Positions 34,971-47,488 of a DNA stretch of 64,000 bases are shown here, piece after piece. Position 1 is the stretch's first letter, and each line of letters begins with the position of its first letter. The DNA comes from Lates calcarifer (lineage: Eukaryota; Chordata; Actinopteri; Centropomidae): contig NC_066838.1 in assembly GCF_001640805.2 (NCBI RefSeq), forward strand, positions 15,552,763 through 15,616,762. The letters run 5' to 3'. The notes under the pieces are model-generated. The model had not been told where the DNA came from and searched no databases. It saw nothing but the letters and a program-made list of their open reading frames with translations. Both the position numbers and the translations under genes were made by a program.

Positions 34971-35576
34971 CTAGGAATACATTTTTTTATTGAAAGTTTT
35001 TTTTTTTACCTGTCCGACGGGGGATCGAAGTGTGCAGGTTAACTGTGGTGAACACATATTGGGACATGAATACGTATAAAGGTTTTTTTTTATGTCTCTA
35101 GAAAATGAATGAAAACAGGACTTGTTTTGACACTTCAGGTACCAAAAACAGGCAGGATTTGAACCAGATGCTGCACTTCTGGCACCAAGCTCCACGCTTT
35201 TTCCTGAGCACTTTACAGTCTTCATTCTGGGTGTTGGATGCCAAAATTCCCAGGTAAGCATCAAAATCACATCTTCAGATTTCAAGCAGCCCATCCTTTG
35301 GATGTTGGACTTGGAATTGTATCCTGTTCCTATATGAATAGATTGAGGATACAAGTACAAACTTGATAAAAATTGATTGATGTTAGATGTGCTTTTGCTG
35401 ATTAATTTCCAATTTTTTAATAACTGATTTCTAACTTTATCCTGTTTGTACTTTTTATTAGATTTTAGAATATTATAATTCCCCGGCCTTCTTGATTTCA
35501 ATAAAATGTGAAGCTTGAAACTAGTTAGGATATCTACTATAGTTGAGCATTTATTTATTTTACAAAATGACAACAA
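34971..35576 (-). other. Longest open reading frame in the window, 201 codons, unrecognised
   Basis: A stop-free frame on the minus strand starting MLSFCKINKCSTIVDIL. The product is Lys/Ser/Asn-rich in its first half (LLKSRRPGNYNILKSNKKYK) and Cys-containing in the second (AASGSNPACFWYLKCQ). It ends in a basic tail written by A-rich DNA (VKKKTFNKKMYS). No signal peptide, membrane segment or known domain is evident. With about 8000 stops expected across six frames, a run of this length is somewhat unlikely by chance but not decisive. No promoter, splice sites or poly-A signal clearly belong to it. It could be a repeat-derived pseudogene or chance. Confidence 0.15.
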
Positions 35577-35815
35577 AAATTGTGTTTAAGGAGACCGGTT
35601 CCTTTAGTATTTAGCCTGTTAAACAGCCGTCCCTGTAGTTTGTCAGCCTGCCTGGGGCTGCAAGCCATTCACACTATGGAGGTGAAAAAACAACATGTGT
35701 GAATGAGTCATTAAAATCCCTGCTCTCGTCTACAGAGCCACTGCTGAGGATGAACTCTAACACTCAAACACCTGCAGGTCCCCTTTTGGCTAAAATGAAA
35801 ATAAATTCATCAGTG

Positions 35816-35849
35816 GGCCTTAGTGATAATTATATCATGAATTAAGGCC
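35816..35849. repeat. Small AT-core inverted repeat
   Basis: GGCCTTA (35816-35822) and TAAGGCC (35843-35849) are perfect inverted 7-mers. Inside them TGATA and TATCA flank an ATTA core. Because it contains homeodomain-like ATTA words and sits in sequence without repeats, a regulatory role is possible but unproven. Confidence 0.7.
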
Positions 35850-36120
35850 TGAGCAACAACAGACTTCCAAAATGTTCCCTCTCAGATTCACTGTTGGTGA
35901 GTGGGGAAGGTCCACCGTTGGATAGGTATGCAGGAACTTCACATACACATGACATACACATACACACTCAGATAGACACACACACACACAAGCACACACA
36001 CCTGTCACTCACATGCATGAAAAAATGACTGGTTTTACACTTCTCTGTCACTTCTGCTTTCTTTCTTCTCTTTTTTTGCAGTTACTACACTGGTCATCAT
36101 ATTTCATTCTGGGATTCGAG

Positions 36121-36158
36121 GCTCTCTCTCTCTCTCTCTCTGTCTCTTTCTCTCTCTA
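36121..36158. repeat. (CT)n microsatellite
   Basis: GCTCTCTCTCTCTCTCTCTC then TGTCTCTTTCTCTCTCTATC, an interrupted CT repeat. Confidence 0.93.
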
Positions 36159-36472
36159 TCCTTCTTGTCATGTTTATGTGTACGTTAGTCATGGATGTGC
36201 ATATATATTCTCCTGCAGGCTTATTTTCTTCCATGACCACGATTCTTCATTCAATCAAAAAATACAGTGCTTTTAAATATTATATAATAAGTATTAAATA
36301 AAACAGTGACATATTCAGAAGGAGATGCCTGCAGTTGATGTGATTCGGATCATGATTTAATTTCCCCATGGTCTACATCAGAGTCCTTGGAGACTGTTTT
36401 GATGGACAACCACACTGTGAGTTGTTTATGCTCCAATGAGATAGATTTCATTAGCAGACTTTATACGGCTGT

Positions 36473-36500
36473 AAAAAAAAAAAAAACAAAAAAAAAAACA
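36473..36500. repeat. Interrupted poly-A tract
   Basis: Two A-runs separated by a single C, following GGCTGT. No recognisable retroelement body lies directly upstream. Confidence 0.9.
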
Positions 36501-37762
36501 CTACTCTTGGTTTCTTGTGAGGGGAGCCCAGCAGTCAGATTGATATCTGTCACAGTGATCCACTCTGTTGTGCTCCGAATGCTGGGACCTGTTCCAAAAC
36601 CCTATGAATATTCACAAGCATGGTATAGCGCTTAAAGTCTAGTCAGGGCTCTGTTTTGCAGCCAGTGCTCTTGGCAGTGAATGACAGTGTCTTGCTCCAT
36701 CTTCATCCCCAGTGCTAGGTGATTATCAGAGGCAAAATACAGTATGGATGCAGAGAGTATACAGCAGAAGGTATGTTTCTCTGCTGTTTTCAGAAAATTA
36801 ATAGCATGTTCCCTATCCCCAGTGCTCTGAAACATTAAACAAAGCAAATCTTTTATTACATCTGTGGTTTTTCATATATTGCAGAAAGAATCACAGGGAT
36901 ATCCACATTATGCAGCATGTAGGATGCATACATTTTTTAAAGTAGGCTTCAGAAAGGGATTGTGTGGTTGTGGGCGTGGATGGAGATGGAGATAGTGGGT
37001 TCAGTATTCACAGTAACACAATACTCCAACCCTGCGCTGTAACCACTGTGCCACAAAAAGCCATGCAGCTTCATTATGTGACGCTGCTTCACTGCTACTG
37101 TTTCACATACAGGGACATATTTTCCATTTTGCTCTGTTTTACAATCGTACACGTGAAATGCATTTCATTTATTTGTTATTCAGTGTGGATGTTCTGCGCA
37201 GGCTGTGGCCTAACACAATAAATAGTGGAATGAAGGGGGGCAAATTCAATTTCACCTCTCTTATACCTACACACTTACAGTGAAATGAGGACACACATAA
37301 CAAAAGAGGTCTGATAAAGGAGTCACCCCATTTTATTAGTTTTCCATTTAGACTGGTATGTGCATACGTGGGCTGCTACACATGTAGAGACATGGCCACA
37401 CATGCACCAAAACACATACAAGTGTCTTATTTGGATTGAGAAATGACAAGCAGATGATTGATGCTGACCGGAAGAATATATATGAGTTTCATGATAACAA
37501 AAAAAACCACTATCTTATCTTCAGTGAAACCTCTATGGACAACAAAGGGTCATGTTACCTCCAATATATTTTGTATTGTGTTTTGTGGCCTTGGCATAAT
37601 CATCCTGCTCGGCCCTACGATCAGCCAACATATCTGCCAATGATGCAGGTATGCCAAGATTGTCCCGTGAGAAAATACAGATTCACTCTTTATATTTAAG
37701 TGACTATGGCCAATGTAATTATGATCTTCCATATGAGGAAGGTAAGAAGGTTGGTGTATGGG

Positions 37763-37960
37763 GGGCTGGCTGGTCAACAAAACACTGGACTTTAACACAG
37801 TAGACATGTTTGTTTCCCATTTACTATGTCATAGCAATTTGGGTTTCTTTTAACCGTGACAACGATCATTCCCTGACCTTAATCACATTGTTATTATGTA
37901 ACTATGACAACAAGTAATTTTAATTTGTTGGGTATACCGCACAAAAGACAAATAACCCTC
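37763..37960 (+). repeat. Fish 'AACCTTAACC' repeat family, copy 1
   Basis: GGGGGCTGGCTGGTCAACAA, AACACTGGACTTTAACAC, then TTTTAACCGTGACAACGATC, ATTCCCTGACCTTAATCAC and TTATTATGTAACTATGAC. It aligns in order and orientation with 55197-55520, and both resemble a fish repeat built on 'AACCTAACCACG' words. Diverged; class unknown. Confidence 0.55.
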
Positions 37961-38850
37961 ATTTCCTGAGCAGAACATTCAGTCATTGTTTAGAAGAACA
38001 TTCATTGCTGTTTCCTAATGTCAAAAATGTGAGTTAATACTGTTTGGCTAATCCTTTAATCTGTAATATCATGGTTAAAATAGGGCATTAGAAGAAGACA
38101 CATCACATTTTATGGTAAATTAAAGTGCTATTACTATACCAGGCACAAATATTCAGGAGAGCCATTCTTTCACTCCACAAAAATGCTGATACAGAATCTA
38201 TCAATGAAATGGCATCAATCTTTGTAGTTTGATGTTATAATGAAATAAAAGCAGGGTTCAGTCAGGCAACTTGCATACCACATATGAGCAATGTTCACTG
38301 GGAATAAATGGAATGCGGATTATTATTTTTGTAGACGGGATCTATTCTGCTCGCTTTCTGTGATCATCATTTTACAATCAGCAAAGGCAAAAGCAGAGAG
38401 TGTTGAATAACAGTCCTCTTGGGGAACTTTAATGAAAACACGCCTAACGTTGGATGCTATGGTATCAGTTAAAGAAGGCGCAACGTGGAATGAACAGGTG
38501 ACAGTAACACTTTAAATGGGCCTAGTTGCTGATGGCAAGCCAAAAGCTCACCTGAGACATTACCTGAGCCAGAGAGCTTCATTTCTGCTTCAGGACACAC
38601 TTTGCGAACTTTACTTAATAACACACAGGAATGATTAAGGACTTATTGAAATGGCTCATGAATCATATTTTGCAGCAAGGAAATGAATGTAGAGGGATCC
38701 CAAGGACATCACCTGAAATAGCATAGAGTATATTATTATATGAGATTTGGCATATTGTAGCTTATGTGTCTATGGCTCATGCTTCAGACACAACCATTCA
38801 CAAGTTGTCAGATTGCCAGATTATAATTACATGCTGCTGAATTCACCACT

Positions 38851-38878
38851 CCCCACCCCACCCCACCCCCAGCACCCC
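38851..38878 (-). repeat. C-rich tract; G-quadruplex motif on the minus strand
   Basis: C-runs at 38851-54, 38856-59, 38861-64, 38866-70 and 38875-78 are separated by 1 to 4 bases. The minus strand thus has five G-runs of four or more with very short loops, a strong quadruplex sequence. It may have grown from a (CCCCA)n minisatellite. Confidence 0.9.
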
Positions 38879-41210
38879 AAGGAATATCTCCTGCTTTATC
38901 ACTGAGAACACATGCTGCAGTAATCAGAAATACTTGCAGAAAGGTTGTTGAAGTGTTGGATAGTCAGGAAGAGTCGAATGCCTAATCTCTGCATGTTTCT
39001 CTGAGTGCACACCAACTGTGTTACTTAATGTTTTATACTCAAACTCTGCCCAGATGCTAAGGCCTGAAGAGACTTTTTCACCCATCTTTTGTTATTCATC
39101 CAATGTCAGATTGAGCGTCTATGAAGCTGTATTCTGCCGGAAGAATGGAGTGTAATGACCACATCCTTAAACAGCAGCCATCATCCATAAATGGACTGAT
39201 AGAGATTCTCAACATTTTGATAACTGTGGCAGAACTGGCGCATCATTCACATCAAGTGCTGTAATTTTTCCCCCTGGTATTTTCTCTGTCATTACCAAAG
39301 CCCCTCTTGACTACCATGATGTATTTCTGCAGCGAGAATCAGTTTCTCCCTTGCAGTCAGATCTGTATTCCTAACTGGTCTGTTCACTTTAATATTCACC
39401 AAACATTTTGAATATACCATGAGGCTTGTGCTGCAGCTCGACTGCTCTAATTGCAGAGATATAATGTTCCTCATAAGATTTATGAGCTATTAATCTGTTC
39501 ATGCGGAATGATTCATGAGTCTCAGAGTTGGGAGACATATGATTAGAGTTATTCATTTGTCATGGCTGCCGGAGACATAAGGCTTTAAGCCACAGATATT
39601 TCATCCAAACTGCAGTGATGTTGGATACCATTCCAGATATCCTAATTTTTACTTCTTAGCATGTCAAGTCATGAAAAAGTGACATCTGTGAAATATTACT
39701 GCATACTACTTTTACTTTACGCGTTTTGTCCATGTTATATTTAATTAACTCATTGCAGCTTGACCAGATCTGATCTTTCAGTGCCCTTATTGCTCATTCA
39801 ACGTCCAGTGTTTTATTGACCCCATCTGTTCACCCCAACCTCCTCCTTTTGTGGACTTTGGACTCGATGTGTTGCTCTGTAACAACATCACACTAAACCC
39901 TTCTTTGCCCTGGATGGACAAAGGGATCATTCTTACCATTTCCAGTTTCCTGTGCTTGAAGGATTTGTCATCTGAATTGAAATATATGATGTTTTGGGGA
40001 ATATGCTAAAACAGCTGATGCTGTTGTTTTTTTCTGGGGAGGACTGTCTCCTTTTACTGCAAGCTTGCAACCACAGTACCCACCTATAAGCAATGCTATG
40101 CCACTTAATGCTACTCCTGTTCCTGTTCATACAGCATGTTAAAAGCCCCAGCTTCACCCTGGAATCCACTGAGCCTGACCTCCCATTAAAAATGACCCCA
40201 TGGGTTGTCTGTGGAAGCAGCTAATTACAACCTGTGGTTACATTTCATTGTTAAGCAACATGTAGTGGTTAGGTGAGACAGCATCAGTTGCTTGGACAAA
40301 TGCCCGAAAATGACTTGTTCACATTCAGGTGACAAAGCCCTCTAGTGTCTGTAGTGATTATGATGGGAGCAAAGAAGGATGTCAGGTGACTTAAAAGCAA
40401 TCTGTTAAAGCGGACAGTGCTCTGCCTACTCATTTGCTCTGCTGCTGCTCTGCTCATTTAGACATTTAGCACAGTTTAGCATATCAGCACATTTAGCTTT
40501 CCATAAGCTTCAGCATCCACCTATATGTAGGTTCTCATTGTTTTCCACCTGTTGGAAAGTTTACCATCATCACTCCCCATTTTCCTCTGTGCTGACCTTG
40601 CATGGCGTGGCAAGGCCAGAAACTAGATACCAAACATAAACTCTGCTCTGTTTTCAGAAACTATAATAATAATCTATTCAATATCAGTTGGCTGACTGAA
40701 CTAATTATTTTAAATTCAGCAGTTAGACATGACTCTGATCTATCTTTTATTTAGGGCTGTGGCCTTGAAGTATTGGGTTGTCTGGGTTGTTACCTGCCAT
40801 CCTTACATTTACTCAAACTATAAGAGAAAACCACGATCAAAACGTGTTGCTCTGACTGGGAGAGGAATTCTACTGCACAATGAGTATCATCAACCCACTG
40901 GCAGTACATTATGTTAAGAGGGTAACTTGATCTTATTCAGACTTAAATGGAGGCTATTACATTGCAGCCCTAGAACATGGTGTACAGTTAACTCACAAAG
41001 GAAGTCTAATTTCATAGGATATACAGTACATGACATAAAAGGTACTGCAGTGCGATTAGGATCTGCATGGAGGGGTGATCCAGCTGAGGAAATTCTGTGT
41101 AGTATAACCTGAGCTGACCACCGCAGGGCCCTCTGCTGCTTCCCTCCCTTCTTCAGACAGCCAGGAAGAGGGTTTTGTCCAAACCCTTTCATCTTCATCA
41201 CACAAGGGCT

Positions 41211-41241
<31 letters not shown>
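41211..41241. repeat. (CATACA)n microsatellite
   Basis: About five copies of the hexamer CACATA, from TACACATACA to CACATACACAC. Confidence 0.95.
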
Positions 41242-42090
41242 TCTGTACTACTTTAAACTTATTTTTTTCACTAAAGCACCATGACAGTGGATGTTTTCTG
41301 TTTGGTTTTTGCTCTTATTCAATCATCATACACCACAGTGTGAATTTGTTTTCTGTCTGGTCCTAACCTGTTTGAAAGCCGACTCGTTAGCGGTGCTTCA
41401 CTCAAGCGTTTTAGACATCGCTGATGATAGGTGGTGCGGAGCAAGGTCACCATTCATTACCTAGCATAACAGAGTATTGTTTTTCCTACATTTGGTCTCT
41501 GGTTCAAGATGTGTTGATAGTTATTTGCAGCTCTGCCAGGGTGTTAATTCAGTTGGCAGTGACTGCATTTGGTGTTAACTATATTAACCATTGTTACCAG
41601 GCTTTTACCCATTTATTCACAGATGGCGTTATATGAATGACAACAGTAGAAATGTCAAATGTCCAGTCGGTGCAAATTCACTTCACAGCTCAGTGCTGTG
41701 TTTTCTCTCTTTTATTTGTGCTGGTAGGTTTTCCAAAGAAATAAGCCAGGAAACAAAAATAAACAATTCAATTCTAGCATCAGACATAATTCAGCTGTAT
41801 CCACTTGCTGAGATAAAGACTGCTCATTTAGTTTACAAAAGAACACATGGCACGATCGATACTGCAGCCCCTGATTTATTTCCTTCACTTCTAATAGGGA
41901 AGGAAAGCCAGTTGGGTTGTATTTCATTAGGATCACTCAATGTTGACCTAGCTTAAAACCAAGAGATTTGAATGCATCAAAAAAAAGTCTGTTCTGTGTT
42001 TCAGTTTATACACAGTACAGACAGGTGAACAGTAATCTACAGATATCCAGTGTTTGTTTTTTGGTTAATACTAGAGCAAAGACTAGGCTG

Positions 42091-42115
42091 AGGAGAGGAG
42101 AGGAGAGGAGAGGAG
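42091..42115. repeat. (AGGAG)5 microsatellite
   Basis: Five perfect copies of the pentamer AGGAG, a pure purine strand. Confidence 0.95.
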
Positions 42116-45100
42116 TTAAAAGAGTATTCAGATTTGGAACAGATCAGGAAGACTGCATCATATCCTGTGGGTGAAACTGCCTGCCTCACTTAATTTTGGT
42201 CCAAAGCTTACAATTAGCATGATAGTTCAAAAACGGGGAGGGGGGTAGCTTTCATGCTGTGATAAAACCTTCCACACTGCAATCTAAAGCTGCTCTCTCT
42301 CATCACCACAAAAAGGCTACTGCAGATTAACTTTCAACATTTGCTCTTGCCTCACCCCCCCAGAAAAGAGAATTTATAACTGAATAAATCTGTCAAGGCA
42401 TTGTCGGATCAAACGTACAAGTTGAAAGAACCATAAATAATTTTTAGAAATACTCCTTCGCATCCCATCAGTGTTCGCATTTCTGCAGCTTCTCCTCTGG
42501 CAGTTTGCTAACTAACACTGACTGAGCGAGGTTGGTGTGAGCGCTGGTTCTCCGGTGGTTACTGTGGGTTACCTTTGTGTAGACTGAATAGAACATCTGT
42601 GATCTAATAATATCCCCTCTACCATGCATATTTCATGTGTTTTTACAGCTATTTCTCAAATCTGCTTTGGTGAGTCATTTAGTCGTACATTTGGATGTCA
42701 CTACATACCTTGGCAAATCAGGTTCCATTTCCTGCTCGAATTACTGCTCATGTTTAATTCACGGCCGATACATACATTCTAATTTGACTATACTAAATTA
42801 TTAAACTAAAAGATGATAGATGATGGGAGAAACATTAGTTCTGTGACTTAATCATACCAAAGAATTGAATGCAGAATGTAAACTGCACATTTGGCCACAA
42901 TAATACCCCTGACATATTGCTCTCACTGCAATATATTTGCCAAGGTAGTGATAAATGAAGGATTATCAGTTATACTACTTAACAAGTCATTGTAGGGAAT
43001 GATTAAAGTGAACTATCAAGCTATGCTTTATACCATAGAAAAGTGTTTAACTATTATCTTTGATGTTGGATGTACAGATATAGTTTTGCATAATAACTTT
43101 TGAAAATAATCTATTATCTTAGCAGGAGCCATTTAATCTTTTTTATTAGATCAAAATCTAACTTACTGCAGGTTTGCAAACATTTACTCAGCCAATCAGG
43201 ATGAGCCAGCTCAATCTTATGACTTGTTACCCATCACCATAGTTGCACTCCCTACTTTCAGTCCTCAGAGAAGTCAGATTGGCCATCGGGCACACCAGGA
43301 CAAATCTGGTATGGTGGTTCGGTGGACTGTCAAAAAATCCATAAAGTTTTTACCAGCCCTCTCTGAGGCCCTGTCATATAGATCGTGCATCAAAACGTTA
43401 CGTGCATGTTCCAGGACTTGGCTCACTGGCCAATCACAACCAACTTTCAACCCTCAACAACATCCATGCCATATATCTCAATCTCCTCCCTCTGGGACTG
43501 AAGACCAATGACTCCACCGACCTGCTGCAATAAGATCACGCTGACAGCTTGCCACATGTAGATCTGATTACCTGCCACTATGCATACGAACAAGCCAGGC
43601 AGGGTCAGTGCCTCCCTCATCCATTAACAGTGGAAAGGAAGCTAACCTCGTGTTAGGCCTGTCAGTACTTAGCACCCAGGTTCACAGGCATGACTAATGC
43701 ACTGAACCCTCTCAGTGTCTGATGAGACAGCACAAGTGTAAACCATCTGTATTGAAGGTTCTGAGTCCTGGAATTGAGCTCAGACCCAGAAATGTACCCT
43801 GACCTGATGTCCAACAGATCTGTCCAACAGACTGTGACACACACAATGTACAGATCGTCTCCATGCACACTCCACTTAAAATTGCCAATGATTAATATTT
43901 GACAGCAGTTACCATGTAGTTCTGATGGCAGAAGAAATTTTACTTGGCTCTTGTCCCAGTAGATTGTGAATGATCTTTTGATGCTTCTAAAGTCAGCAGA
44001 TGTAAATCATCTGGGCAGGCCACCTGTGTCATATATGAAGAGAATATATACCTAGAGGAATAACCATGTTTTGTGTTGGGGTTTTTGTTTCCTGGGACAA
44101 CGAGGGAAACATAAAGGTGCATAGAACAGCATTAGTAGGTGGCAGCAGAACTGTTGAGTGTCAAGGGAGATGATCATATCATCAGGGGGGGTCAGGAATT
44201 CTTCTCTGTATTTGCCACATTTGGACAGTGGACAGGATGCAACCTGCAGTGGTCACAACAGCCTTGATGACTTTAGCTGTGAGATGCAAATTTCAAGGTT
44301 GTCAAATTAAACTCAGGATTTTTCTATCACAAGCTGGGACAGAAGCATGCCAAACAGCCCCAGGTTTGTTAGTTGCCTTGCTGACTGTGCTGCCAAGCGG
44401 ATTATATCTCCTGCTCCCTGACCAACTAGCCAGCCCAGGCAGAAATGAATAAATAACTGCTGAAAGGGGGACTTTCATGAAAAAATATGTTCTAATGTGT
44501 CAATGATTGGAGCCCTGATCTCCCAGAATCCAAAATCTCAAAGTCTCACTCATCCAAAAGTGTCACTGGCACAAACAGCACCCCCTCAACCCCCACCCTC
44601 CAAATGATACTTGAAGTGTTGAAGGTGGGAAGGAGCTGGGAGCAAAACCATCAAGTCACTCTCATGACAGTTGGGCCCATATTCAGCAGCGACAGCGAGT
44701 CGCAGCTTTGGGGAGCAGTTAAAATGTTTCAAGGGAGCTGGTCCCTTAAAGCGGAAAGAGCCCAGCAGGCTGTGCATTTCCAGCTGCTCCATTACCCCTT
44801 GAGACCCTTGCTCAGCAGTGAGACGCTCAAAGCAACACTCATGGGAATTGACAACAGTGATCAGACTGCGTCAGATCAAACAAAGCCACCCTTGAATAAG
44901 TTGTCATCACAGGGAGTGAAGTCTGAGGCGGTGGAACAGAAGAGAAAACTACAGAGTTCAAGCAGTCTTAGCCTGTTGTTCACAATGCAGCATAAATGTA
45001 ATTTAAAACAGCCACATGCTGGCATGCTTATATAAACACTGGCGGGGAATGGATGATTGTTTTGGCATGCCTTTGTTAATGCTGTGCAGCATGCTAATGA

Positions 45101-46202
45101 CACGTACAGATGCTAAAAACATGTACAGTATAATCAGATTAATCATACAGAACAATGTATTTGCTTAGCTGTTGTTATAAGACAATGAATTTCATTAATG
45201 ATGCAAGTACAAAATTAACTCCTGTTTAAAATCTTAATGAGGGGAATGGATTAATCTTACAGTCAGTAATGGACTCTGTTGGAAGCACAGTATTTTATTC
45301 AACTGTTTGCTGTATCATGTTGAAGATGCTAATTCAGTGAATGATGAAGCATTATTCTTTTACTCATTTATTACATTAAGGCACTGCAACTCACAGCTGA
45401 TCTGCACTCAAAGGGAAGTGAGATTGCCATGGGCTGCCAGGAACCCCATGTCCACTGGACATGATGTTTCTATTGTTGCCTATGATGTACTGTTTAATGC
45501 TATTTTAATCCTTTCTAAGTGTTAACTCATCATTTTTGGTGAAGACATAGTACCATTGCTCCTGCTACAGAGGTAGTAGAAGTAGGCTATTACATCACCT
45601 CCTCCACTGCTGAAGCTCTTTTTCACTTTTGTATGTTCCATAAATTTGTTTCATTTTTTTACGTGCAAACACTCACCAATCTGTTGTCCTGCCTCTAAAT
45701 TTCTGACTCACAAACAGCTGGCACAGACTGGAAGTGGGCCCATTCATTTATATTGGCTCATAAAGTACAGTGAACATGTGGATAGGTAGTGTAACATGTA
45801 CCAGCAGTCGATCTGTGTGTAATGGAGTCATAATCGTCACTTCCCTGGTCATAAATCTCAATCAGAGGACCCGGCACTATTGCACACTCTAGTACTAGTA
45901 CAGTACATATAAAGATGGATAGATAGTGATGTAATGAATCATGGAGAGGTGATAATGATGATGAGAATTATGGTGCCAGCAAAGGCGATGATGATGACAG
46001 CATGTTTACAAAGTGAATCACACACGTTGCAGAGAGAGTTTGATTGGTTTTTGAAGGTGAGAACTAATCAGTGTGTTCTCTTGAGTGACAGTGTCCAGAA
46101 ATAGAATGGATAAAAATGGCTGATAGTCACCAGGAAAATCATTGACCTGACCGCTGTTCACATCCACTTTGCACAAAAACAGCTGTGAGCTGCATCACTT
46201 GG

Positions 46203-46204
<2 letters not shown>

Positions 46205-46244
<40 letters not shown>

Positions 46245-46254
46245 TGTGTGTGTG
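46205..46254. repeat. (TG)18 plus (TG)6 microsatellite
   Basis: An uninterrupted TG run of 36 bases (46205-46240), a TT break, then a further TG run to 46254. It is the longest dinucleotide run in the window and a likely polymorphic marker. Confidence 0.97.
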
Positions 46255-47488
46255 TTAAATGGGTTGTTGCAGTAATCAAAAGCAGCATATGGAGAGGGAC
46301 TGGCAGTGTTGCAAGTACTGTTAAGAGGAACATGGAGTAGCCAGGAGCAGAGTTAGATTGGATAACTCAGGGAGAGAGGGAACGCTTGCTGATTTCTCTT
46401 TACCACTTAAACTACACTATATGGTCCGTTAGTCTGCTCTGATTGCTGTATTCTGCCTGCTGCACTCGAAATATTATATTACACCAAGACATAACAGAAA
46501 CATACACATTTATTTAAGTGTGCTCATTCAATACACAAATAACATAGACAGGTGCTTTTTCAAGTGAGGTAAATTTATCCAGCCCCCACTCACTTTATTG
46601 CTAGTGTTATCTGTCCATACTCTACAGCATACTTGTTTATTTTTATATGGACAAGACTTGCTGTGAGTTATGATGTAGAGCTGCTCAGATCCAGCTAGGG
46701 CTGGGACACATATTTTTAAGATTGTTGAGCCACTTGAAAACATGATTTGGGTATCATGACTGATCTGTTAGAGTTCCTTTCTAGTCTGCGTCAGTTTATG
46801 TAAACAGTCAGGAGATAAAATCATACAGTGTGTGGTTTTGAAAGATTCTCCTCCTTCAGTAGCTGCTTGTCATCAGCAATAATTTAAACATCTTTGATAT
46901 TTACAACTGGAGTCTGCACTCAACCTGTGTGTTGGCAAAGAGAGGGACAAAGAGCCGGTTGTGTGTGTTTTTCTTCCCTCCTGCTTTTCTTTCTCTCCCT
47001 CTCTTCCCTGTTTTCTTTTCAGGTGCTAACAACATGATTGGTTTCCATCTGTGCAGTTCAGTCATGCCTGCTCATTGGTTTCCTTGGACTTGGAGCTGGT
47101 CTGTCATCATGCGGGGCCCTCATTCTTCCTGCTTTCAGTCTGCCTGAGTGGTTGTTGCACTGTTTGAGCAAACTTGTTAAGCATAATAGAAAAAACGTTT
47201 TTGACACATGTAGTTAACATTTGTCTCGAAACACCAAGATTATTGGTTGGTGCCACCACTGCATTCATTTTGGTGAAGTTTTCTCTTTAAATAAGCAAGT
47301 TAGGTCTTTGTCTTGTCTTCATAGTTAGGGATTCATCAGCCCTGGTTTTGTTATTGGCATGACCCCCTTGTGTGTTTTTTCCTATTTTTGCAAAGGGGAT
47401 GTGACAGTGTGTGAAATGATAATTAAAAACAGTTGTCTACAGCTGTGCCAGTAGCTCTGTTAAGTTGTATTTAGGCATATCATTGTTT

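Larger units (their letters stand above)
35577..37762. other. Non-coding stretch with simple repeats and a palindromic AT core
   Basis: No supported gene. Holds the 35816-35849 inverted repeat, a degenerate CA tract (35944-36002), a CT tract (36121-36158) and an A-rich run (about 36473-36500). A strong polypyrimidine-TTGCAG site near 36080 is followed by no convincing exon. Confidence 0.65.
37961..47488. other. Long non-coding stretch
   Basis: About 9.5 kb without a supported gene or a clear interspersed repeat. It contains the C-rich tract at 38851-38878, the (CATACA)n tract at 41211-41241, the (AGGAG)5 tract at 42091-42115 and the TG tract at 46205-46254. Less AT-rich, repeat-free segments at about 44490-45000 (overlapping a 143-codon plus frame) and AT-rich, motif-dense segments at 39480-39600 and 45180-45290 could be conserved non-coding DNA. 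A strong acceptor-like site is at 47022. Confidence 0.6.

Noticed and set aside
36060..36120. Strong acceptor TTCTTCTCTTTTTTTGCAG followed by LLHWSSYFILGFEALS
   Set aside because: The sequence runs straight into a CT microsatellite and no donor or recognisable peptide follows.
37985..38015. AACATTCATTGCTGT, which matches the first 15 bases of miR-181
   Set aside because: The rest of the mature sequence differs (TTCC after it) and no complementary arm lies within hairpin distance on either side.
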